A stretch of 31,908 nucleotides of DNA, taken from positions 1-31,908 of IMG/VR virus record IMGVR_UViG_3300035162_000569; one strand, written 5' to 3'. Both the position numbers and the translations under genes were made by a program. Positions 5,560-10,445 of this stretch are shown here, piece after piece (position 1 is the stretch's first letter; each line of letters begins with the position of its first letter). The stretch comes from a virus. The notes beneath the pieces were generated by a model, which was given only the letters and a program-made list of their open reading frames with translations, was not told where the DNA came from and ran no database searches.

Positions 5560-5843
5560 CAAGAAGTTATCAACGATGGCGAGCTATGTATGCCGTATCG
5601 AATTTTGTTATCTATCCCCACTACCTGCTCTCGGCAGCGGGAGGCGCATAATAGAGAGGGTCAACTCCGCTCTGAGGTTTTTACATTCCTCAGCCTAACG
5701 CCCGACATACTCTGAGAGATTTGCAACACTGGTGGCAGACCTTGCAATTGTGATAATCTGAACAAGTGGTGATTCTCCCCTTTCGCCACTCATTGGTCTG
5801 ACTCCTAGACTAATACCTCCCCGCCGCGAGGCGGGGTTTTTTT
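5560..5843 (+). ncRNA. Candidate structured RNA in a gene-poor stretch (5498..5841)
   Basis: This is the largest stretch without a recognised gene. On the plus strand it shows a string of possible hairpins: CTGC-TCTCG-GCAG (from 5626), an imperfect GCGGGAG...CTCCGC pairing enclosing the next segment, CTGAGG/CCTCAG with a 10-base loop (5672..5693), AGTGG/CCACT (5764..5789) whose loop contains TTCTCCCCTTT, GTCT/AGAC (5796..5810), and then the intrinsic terminator at 5819. The terminator works only in the plus direction, although the neighbouring genes are on the minus strand, so a plus-strand transcript is implied. The TCTCCCCTTT loop is complementary to the phage's own SD sequences. No promoter is convincing; TGTGATAAT at 5749..5757 is an extended -10-like candidate that would give a ~75-base RNA. 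Boundaries are uncertain. Confidence 0.4.
5819..5843 (+). terminator. Strong intrinsic terminator, plus strand
   Basis: CCCCGCC (5819..5825), GCGA tetraloop, GGCGGGG (5830..5836) and seven T residues (5837..5843). The T tract overlaps the stop codon of the convergent minus-strand regulator gene. There is no T tract in the minus direction, so it ends plus-strand transcripts. Confidence 0.85.
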
Positions 5844-6051
5844 AAGCTCCTTGCCTCACAAACTCATCTACCGACATTTCAAACTGAGATGCAAGCTGTG
5901 CAACTCGAGAAAATTTCAAGTCCTCGCTGTTACGCCATCGCGCAACCTGCACCGGATTAACTCCGATGGCTGTCGCGAGACTTTTGTTGGTTACCCTCTT
6001 CTCGGCCTGCACGCGCCGCAAAGACTGCCCGATATTAAAATGGGATGTCAT
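5842..6051 (-). CDS. Cro/CI-type helix-turn-helix regulator (69 aa)
   Basis: A compact single-domain repressor-like protein. The HTH_3 pattern is clear: LRRVQAEKRVTNKSLATAIG (helices 1-2), then VNPVQVARWRNSEDLKFSRV (recognition helix and following helix) and AQLASQFEMSVDEFV. At 69 residues it is the size of Cro-type proteins, with no separate dimerisation or cleavage domain. Its ATG lies inside the end of the ssb-like gene (17-base overlap), so the two are co-expressed. A good candidate target is the palindrome at 7558..7571, at the start of the early operon it belongs to, giving negative feedback. With no integrase in the genome, a lysogeny-maintaining role is not supported. Confidence 0.85.
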   Translation of the reverse strand: MTSHFNIGQSLRRVQAEKRVTNKSLATAIGVNPVQVARWRNSEDLKFSRVAQLASQFEMSVDEFVRQGA

Positions 6052-6328
6052 CTTCTGCTAACTCCTCAATTGGTTGTTGCTCAGGTTTACTTTCTAGTGT
6101 TTCGCGAGCCGCCTTAATTCCTTTATCGGCCTGCTCTTTCTGCACCTCGTAAGGGTCGTTAAAAAACAGCGTCCCGTCCCAATCTGGATTTGTTGGGATT
6201 AGGTCTAGCTTTGCCACCATACCTTTTTGCCCTTCAAAAAGCGCGCCTACAGTCGCATAGCGGCTTTTCGTCTCTCCGCTTTGCTCGTAGGTTCCTGTTA
6301 TTGCCCTTATGTCTTTAATCTTAGCCAT
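6035..6328 (-). CDS. SSB-like single-stranded DNA-binding protein with DDIPF tail
   Basis: The 97-residue product begins with a compact beta-rich segment (MAKIKDIRAITGTYEQSGETKSRYATVG is its first part) and ends in a charged linker and the acidic tail EELAEDDIPF. That end matches the DDDIPF tail of bacterial SSB, which recruits host replication and repair proteins. It is shorter than E. coli SSB (178 residues), as many phage SSBs are. TAATG links it to the annealing protein gene upstream, a common pairing in which the SSB-like protein covers single strands and the annealing protein pairs them. SD GGAGG lies before the ATG at 6328. Confidence 0.75.
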   Translation of the reverse strand: MAKIKDIRAITGTYEQSGETKSRYATVGALFEGQKGMVAKLDLIPTNPDWDGTLFFNDPYEVQKEQADKGIKAARETLESKPEQQPIEELAEDDIPF

Positions 6329-7044
6329 TAGCCTGTTACCTCCTTCAGTTCTCTTGCTGTCTTTTGGTCATCTTCGGTTAAAACCTCCCAAACTCTTTTC
6401 TTAAATGCCTGCGATATTTCTGCAATCTCATCAAACGTCTGTGCCAAGGCGTAGGCGTCGGCTTTACCAATCGCACTCTTTACCTCACTAACATACGCTT
6501 GAAATTTATCGTCTGCCTTCTTTACCTCTTCCGTGAACAGTTTTTTCCACGCCACTTTCTCGCCTGCGGGGGCGTCATTGTAAACAGCAATATGTCGCTC
6601 TTCACCGATTTCAACCAGCCAATCTTTTAGCGCCATAAAACTTTTAGACTCGACCATTTGCCGCGCTATCGAATAGTCGGTGACCTCTGGCAAATCTTCC
6701 CCTGCGTAAATGTACAATCCCAGCCCCATCAAGCTGATAGCCTTAGCAAGGCATCGCTGCATTGCCGTGTTTACTTGGAAAGCGTTTGGGTTGGTGATCG
6801 GTTTGTTATTATGGTCGAGCACCGGGAGGTAGGCTGTCCGCGTAACCCCGTCTACCGTGATCTTGCACCACACCATCATTGTGCCGTCAGGGTATACAGT
6901 CGGCTCTAGGTTCTCCCAAGTCGCTTCGGGGTATCGTTTCAGCAATTCTTGAACTGCAAAGGCCCAGCTTAGGTAGGTAAACTTGCCTTTTTTCTCGGTG
7001 TGTTCGTTTACATTAACCGCACTTAAAGTTTCCCATGCACTCAT
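6328..7044 (-). CDS. DUF1071-type single-strand annealing protein (Sak/Rad52-like)
   Basis: From ATG at 7044 (after AAGGGGATAAAA) the 238-residue protein begins MSAWETLSAVNVNEHTEKKG and contains the DUF1071 hallmarks: TYLSWAFAVQELLKRYPEA, a GVTRTAYLPVLDHNNKPI strand region and NTAMQRCLAKAISLMGLGLYIYAGEDLP. This family is regarded as a phage recombinase of the Rad52 superfamily that anneals complementary single strands during recombination-dependent replication and repair. The C-terminal ~100 residues are helical and charged and probably bind partners such as the SSB-like protein encoded next. An upstream in-frame start at 7104 would overlap the preceding gene more and lacks the SD. Confidence 0.85.
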   Translation of the reverse strand: MSAWETLSAVNVNEHTEKKGKFTYLSWAFAVQELLKRYPEATWENLEPTVYPDGTMMVWCKITVDGVTRTAYLPVLDHNNKPITNPNAFQVNTAMQRCLAKAISLMGLGLYIYAGEDLPEVTDYSIARQMVESKSFMALKDWLVEIGEERHIAVYNDAPAGEKVAWKKLFTEEVKKADDKFQAYVSEVKSAIGKADAYALAQTFDEIAEISQAFKKRVWEVLTEDDQKTARELKEVTG

Positions 7045-7054
7045 TTTTATCCCC

Positions 7055-7237
7055 TTAATATCCGTGAGTTTTTGATTCGTAATCGTTAGGCTCATTCGGA
7101 TCAATTTCCGGTGGCCCCTGCTCCTTTGCGTACTGACCCGCTTTTAACTTAGCCAGCGCGTCTTCAAGGTTTGCCATCGCTTGCTTTAGCTCGGCGGTGT
7201 CAACCGGCGGAATTTCTGGAATATCAAAATCACCCAT
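7055..7237 (-). CDS. Hypothetical acidic protein (60 aa)
   Basis: ATG at 7237 overlaps the end of the 102-aa gene by eight bases, suggesting coupled translation. The product has a Pro/Glu-rich start (MGDFDIPEIPPVDTAELKQA), a single predicted helix with heptad-like leucines (ANLEDALAKLKAGQY) and a disordered proline-rich end. It may be a small adaptor of the recombination proteins that follow. Not recognised. Confidence 0.65.
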   Translation of the reverse strand: MGDFDIPEIPPVDTAELKQAMANLEDALAKLKAGQYAKEQGPPEIDPNEPNDYESKTHGY

Positions 7238-7538
7238 GATTTTCTACCTCCCAGCAAACCGCCTCGCTGTTGATAATCTCATGGGCATGGCCGCCGCCAA
7301 ACCAAGTGCACTCGCCCACCTTGATTTCGTAAAACGACTCGGTGCTAACGGTGCCGTGAATTTCGTAATGCTCGACGTGCTTAATCACGTTGAAGTTAGC
7401 ATCAACGCTTTCAATTGGAACCAGCACGGTGGCGTAATCAATCCCCTTGCAGTCCCAAAGGTTATCAATGTCAGCGCCAAAGTAAGTGCAAGCACCGTCT
7501 GGCAGTGGCTCTATCGGCCTAATGTTAATTGCAATCAT
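7230..7538 (-). CDS. Hypothetical protein (102 aa), first gene of the early operon
   Basis: ATG at 7538 follows AAAGGGGAGAACTTAG, a strong SD. The protein appears beta-rich throughout (MIAINIRPIEPLPDGACTYF, then TVLVPIESVDANFNVIKHVE, and a GGGHAHEI segment). There are no membrane or metal-binding hallmarks apart from a His-Ala-His. As the first gene after the best promoter in the genome it should be the earliest and most strongly expressed, a position typical of host-takeover genes. Family not recognised. Confidence 0.7.
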   Translation of the reverse strand: MIAINIRPIEPLPDGACTYFGADIDNLWDCKGIDYATVLVPIESVDANFNVIKHVEHYEIHGTVSTESFYEIKVGECTWFGGGHAHEIINSEAVCWEVENHG

Positions 7539-7557
7539 CTAAGTTCTCCCCTTTAAT

Positions 7558-7571
7558 GTTCCACATGGAAC
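7558..7571. promoter_or_regulatory. 14-bp palindromic operator candidate
   Basis: GTTCCA-CA-TGGAAC is a perfect inverted repeat with 6-bp arms. It starts at the predicted transcription start of the minus-strand early promoter, the position where a Cro/CI-type repressor would block initiation. Confidence 0.6.
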
Positions 7572-7577
7572 GCCTTC

Positions 7578-7606
7578 ATTAAAACCTAAAAGGGCAATGA
7601 TGTAAA
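7578..7606 (-). promoter_or_regulatory. Early promoter, sigma70 type
   Basis: On the minus strand TTTACA (7601..7606) and TTTAAT (7578..7583) are separated by exactly 17 bases; each matches five of six consensus bases. The start would be near 7571, giving a ~33-base leader with SD AAGGGGA before the 102-aa gene. The divergent plus-strand gene at 7654 has only a weak promoter candidate (TTAAAG 7610..7615, TGTTAT 7633..7638). Confidence 0.7.
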
Positions 7607-7653
7607 CTTTTAAAGCACAAATTTCACAGATTTGTTATTACGGGAGAGTCAGG

Positions 7654-7869
7654 GTGGATTGGAAAGCAGACCAGATTGGCGGGGCGCACTACAAAGAAAT
7701 GAAAATACAGCCTTTGGAGTATAGCCTTGCGAACGAATTGGGGCCGTGCGAGTCGGCTGTTGTTAAGTACGTTTCTCGCTGGAAGCGCAAAAACGGCATT
7801 GAGGACTTACGAAAGGCACGTCATTACATTGAGGCTCTGATCGATTGGGAAATTAATAAGACCAAATAG
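7654..7869 (+). CDS. DUF3310-family protein (71 aa)
   Basis: The only convincing plus-strand gene. GTG at 7654 follows GGGAG by seven bases. The product carries the DUF3310 signature: IGGAHYKEMKIQPLEYSLAN, a Gly-Pro-Cys-Glu turn, then VVKYVSRWKRKNGIEDLRKA and a final amphipathic helix. Members are small phage proteins sometimes annotated as nucleotide kinase-like; the biochemical role is not established. The gene is divergent from the early promoter and convergent with the endolysin, whose end it overlaps by 17 bases, so sense and antisense transcripts meet here. Its separate orientation suggests independent timing. Confidence 0.85.
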   Translation: MDWKADQIGGAHYKEMKIQPLEYSLANELGPCESAVVKYVSRWKRKNGIEDLRKARHYIEALIDWEINKTK

Positions 7870-8212
7870 CTGGCTGCGGCAAATCTTCAGCCCAATCTAA
7901 ATGGATAAATCGACCCTCCCCGCGCTGGTTTACACCTATGCGGGGGCAACCATGCGCTAAGGCGCTCTCTAAGAGCCTGTGAGCGCGTTCGTAGCTAACC
8001 CCCACATCTACGGCAACCCCAAGGGAATGCGCTCCTACGGCGCTCTTGTGGCGCTCTAGAGGGTGGTTAAGGCAACGATAACCAGAAGTGACGGGGAGAG
8101 GGAAGCCGCAATCACGACGAATGCTGTTAAGTATAGACAAGACCGTTTCATTGAATTTATAAACACCACAACCGCACTGACAGCGCAGTTCGTCTTCACT
8201 AAAGAAGCTCAT
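7853..8212 (-). CDS. Endolysin: M15-family D-Ala-D-Ala-type peptidase
   Basis: From ATG at 8212 the 119-residue protein begins MSFFSEDELRCQCGCGVYKF and shows the M15 zinc site: H62 and D69 in AHSLGVAVDVG, and H104 in FIHLDW, preceded by a SGYRC motif (residues 43-47). It cleaves peptide cross-links or stems in peptidoglycan at the end of infection. There is no signal peptide, so it needs the holin for access to the wall. An upstream in-frame start at 8299 would overlap the holin gene heavily; ATG at 8212 overlaps its TGA (ATGA) and is preferred. Its 3' end overlaps the convergent DUF3310 gene. Confidence 0.9.
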   Translation of the reverse strand: MSFFSEDELRCQCGCGVYKFNETVLSILNSIRRDCGFPLPVTSGYRCLNHPLERHKSAVGAHSLGVAVDVGVSYERAHRLLESALAHGCPRIGVNQRGEGRFIHLDWAEDLPQPAIWSY

Positions 8213-8586
8213 CGTTTTGTAAGTAGTTGTGAGATTTTGTCTGCCCCGCGTATGCCAAAGCTGGCAAAGACTGCGAGGTATAGGAGGTATTGATACCACT
8301 CAGGCAAAGCGTTAAGTTGAGAGAACGCCAACCCCACGCGGTCAATTATATCAGGGTCATTCATTACGACACCATAGATAATGGCAAGGATTGGCAAAGA
8401 CAGAAGGATCGTAAACCACTCATCTTTCCAAGATTGGTTTGTGGCGTCTGCCATCTTAGCTTCCCAGATAGCAGTGTTAGACAATACCTGCATCTGAGCG
8501 GTGTGCTTGGCTTGAGATTTATCGCGCTGGCCTTGAAGCCAGTCAGTTACTAGCCCAGCAACAGGGCCAATTAAGGCGGTAAGCAT
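8209..8586 (-). CDS. Holin, 3TM-type
   Basis: The 125-residue product resembles the 3-transmembrane phage holin family: a first short hydrophobic segment (LTALIGPVAGLVTDWL, ~2-17), a charged linker with NQSWKDEWFTILLSLP, and two further membrane segments (about 57-75, ending in AIIYGVVM, and about 98-114, YQYLLYLAVFASFGI). Holins form holes in the inner membrane and set lysis time. It precedes and is translationally coupled to the M15 endolysin and follows the 72-aa membrane protein (TAATG), the usual lysis arrangement. Confidence 0.8.
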   Translation of the reverse strand: MLTALIGPVAGLVTDWLQGQRDKSQAKHTAQMQVLSNTAIWEAKMADATNQSWKDEWFTILLSLPILAIIYGVVMNDPDIIDRVGLAFSQLNALPEWYQYLLYLAVFASFGIRGADKISQLLTKR

Positions 8587-8804
8587 TATTGCTTGTCTGC
8601 CTTATCGTCTAGCTTTTCAAGAATCTTATCAAGCTTGCCTTTAATTTCTCCGATTTCTCTGTCGTGGGATTGGCGAGCCATGTCCGTTTCAGTACGCAAT
8701 ACCGCAAGCTGTGTTGCATGATCTTGCTGGCGCAAAAACATGAGCCAAACAAAGCCGCCTATTGGCATAACCACCCACTTCAAAACCGCTTCCATCACTT
8801 CCAT
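8586..8804 (-). CDS. Small membrane protein with coiled coil, possible i-spanin or holin accessory
   Basis: One N-terminal membrane helix (LKWVVMPIGGFVWLMFL, ~8-24) is followed by a long charged helix with heptad-like spacing (about 26-72, ending GKLDKILEKLDDKADKQ). That topology, a single anchor plus periplasmic or cytoplasmic coiled coil, is shared by inner-membrane spanins and by small holin-associated proteins. It is encoded directly before the holin and after a lipoprotein, which would fit an i-spanin/o-spanin pair, but the lipoprotein is larger than usual o-spanins. The call rests on topology and position only. Confidence 0.65.
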   Translation of the reverse strand: MEVMEAVLKWVVMPIGGFVWLMFLRQQDHATQLAVLRTETDMARQSHDREIGEIKGKLDKILEKLDDKADKQ

Positions 8805-8818
8805 GTGCCCCGCTCCAA

Positions 8819-9589
8819 TTAATTACAAGTCACTACAACTTGACCTTCGGCGTTTGCGGTTGCTATGCAGCCGCTTTGCTCAGTTGCCATCATGCCTGCG
8901 AATGTAATGTCTCTAGTTACTGAGTAATTTAGCCAATCTGAATTAGCCTCAACCAGAGCGTCCAGCCCATTCTTTCCTGACTGCCCGATCAGCGTCATGC
9001 CGTTCACGCCTAAATTAGTCAGATTGCTCATTCCTGCCGTGCCTAAGTTATTGGCAACATTGAGTCCGGTGGTCGCAATGTCTACATTTGAGTCTATCCC
9101 AGCGGTTCCCAGCGTGACCATTCCATCAACGAATGGCGCGTAATCTACGTTCCCCATAGCCGTGTAGCCAGCGGATGCGGTATTAACAAACGCCCCATAC
9201 AGAGCCTGATTGTCGGCGGACTCAGCATTAACCCGCGCTAGGTCTACTTGGCTGTTGTACTCCGCAACCTTTTTAGCAGAGTCAGCTTGTATCCACATCA
9301 TCCCCAGGGATGAAACTGGAGCGGCAAGGATAGCGCCCCACTGCAATGCTTCAGACTGTTGCGGCAATGGCTGTGCTGACTGCGTGTTAGTCATTGCCAA
9401 AGCCATCACAGCGGCACTGGCAGCCTGCCCGTCACCAGATGAAGCGATGGCAGACAGGGCGTCAAATTTAGCCTGCGCCGCAACTGCGTTAGCCTCGGCG
9501 GTTTTTTGAACCGCTTCATAGTACTGTTGGGTGCTGGCCGAACAGCCTGATAAAGAAACAAATAAAACAGCGAGTATAATTTTTATCAT
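8819..9589 (-). CDS. Lipoprotein, lysis- or tail-associated (256 aa)
   Basis: The N-terminus is a lipoprotein signal peptide (MIKIILAVLFVSLSGC) with lipobox LSGC and lipidated Cys16. The mature part is Ala-rich and helical up to about residue 120, then has a repetitive region of Gly/Ala/Asn motifs (GTAGIDSN, GTAGMSNLTN, GVNGMTLIG) and ends in a pair of cysteines (GCIATANAEGQVVVTCN), possibly a disulfide. It should sit in the periplasm or outer membrane. Placed between fibre-assembly genes and the lysis cassette, it could be an outer-membrane spanin-like subunit or a superinfection-exclusion lipoprotein; neither is shown by the sequence. ATG at 9589. Confidence 0.75.
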   Translation of the reverse strand: MIKIILAVLFVSLSGCSASTQQYYEAVQKTAEANAVAAQAKFDALSAIASSGDGQAASAAVMALAMTNTQSAQPLPQQSEALQWGAILAAPVSSLGMMWIQADSAKKVAEYNSQVDLARVNAESADNQALYGAFVNTASAGYTAMGNVDYAPFVDGMVTLGTAGIDSNVDIATTGLNVANNLGTAGMSNLTNLGVNGMTLIGQSGKNGLDALVEANSDWLNYSVTRDITFAGMMATEQSGCIATANAEGQVVVTCN

Positions 9590-9592
9590 AAT

Positions 9593-9877
9593 TTAGTCCT
9601 GCTTTAAGAGTTTAGCCGCCCTTAACTGGTCAGCCTCATGCGCCTTTTGACAATGGTTTTTTTGGAATACCCAAAACGCAGAGTCTAATAGGATTAACAT
9701 TTTACCCCAAAACCAATCCCGCTTTTGTCTGTAGCTTCTACCAGACAAAGACTCATTAGGGTTATCGCTTAGAAAAATGACGACATTTATTAGCTGAGAT
9801 AGTGCATCACCACAGCGCAACAAATAAACCCCAAGCCCAAAATACCAATCACTACCGCTACCAGTAACGCGCCACAT
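9593..9877 (-). CDS. Conserved phage protein of unknown function (94 aa)
   Basis: ATG at 9877 follows GAGGGGATATTGTT. The product shows a pattern I recognise from many phages: DALSQLINVVIFLSDNPNES, LSGRSYRQKRDWFWGKMLIL and a C-terminal NHCQKAHEADQLR. These proteins have no agreed function; they typically lie near late genes. The hydrophobic stretches are amphipathic helices rather than membrane spans. It is separated by three bases from the lipoprotein gene, so it is cotranscribed with the lysis genes. Confidence 0.75.
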   Translation of the reverse strand: MWRVTGSGSDWYFGLGVYLLRCGDALSQLINVVIFLSDNPNESLSGRSYRQKRDWFWGKMLILLDSAFWVFQKNHCQKAHEADQLRAAKLLKQD

Positions 9878-9905
9878 AACAATATCCCCTCAAACATTTG
9901 GTAAA

Positions 9906-10436
9906 TCACAATCCCTTCGCGAGCGTAAACAGGTCATCAATCTCTTCTTCTGACATTCCCAGTGCAGGCATAAGACCGACAACGAGGGGAGACAGACGCT
10001 CTACTTCAGAGCCATATTCCCACTGGATTTCAGCGGCTTCTTTTTCACCTTCTGGCAAGCCTGCAATTGCCGCATCTACACTCGCTAACAAGCCCTGTTG
10101 TAGCAAGGCCAATCTAGCTTGACGCATACTGCATTTCATGCCCTGCCTTTGGGCCTCTATGGTTTCCTGCACATCCTCTGGATCGCGGTCTACGACAGAC
10201 CACCCTTGAGTCCAAACGCCGTCTATGAGAGTCGGCCCTACGGCCTCCAGTTCCTTATAAACACCGTCAAATTCTGGCTCTGGGTCTACCGTGACAGGAA
10301 CCATATCCCATTCCGCATACTGCTCCGCAGTCATCCCGTCTGGAAATGATGTATTAGGGTTGTCCTGCCTTAACGTATAAAGGTCATACGGGTATTGAAC
10401 AACCGCGCCATTTTCTACTTTTGCATACACGCCCAT
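9906..10436 (-). CDS. Tail fibre assembly-like chaperone (176 aa)
   Basis: The first ~55 residues (MGVYAKVENGAVVQYPYDLY..., SFPDGMTAEQYAEWDMVPVT) match the N-terminal domain of tail-fibre assembly proteins, followed by a GVWTQGWSV turn and a helical C-terminal region with a K/R-x-x-RQARLALLQQGLL motif found in the same group. Such chaperones help trimerise or attach the fibre. It comes right after the beta-propeller fibre-associated gene. ATG at 10436 follows AGGGACTCGCT. Confidence 0.75.
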   Translation of the reverse strand: MGVYAKVENGAVVQYPYDLYTLRQDNPNTSFPDGMTAEQYAEWDMVPVTVDPEPEFDGVYKELEAVGPTLIDGVWTQGWSVVDRDPEDVQETIEAQRQGMKCSMRQARLALLQQGLLASVDAAIAGLPEGEKEAAEIQWEYGSEVERLSPLVVGLMPALGMSEEEIDDLFTLAKGL

Positions 10437-10445
10437 AGCGAGTCC

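Noticed and set aside
5471-5698. 75-codon plus-strand frame in the gene-poor stretch
   Set aside because: It begins inside the 67-aa gene on the other strand, has no SD and crosses the palindrome and several hairpins.
5700-5800. tRNA-like element
   Set aside because: Some stems suggested a cloverleaf, but no consistent acceptor stem, anticodon arm and T-loop could be built.
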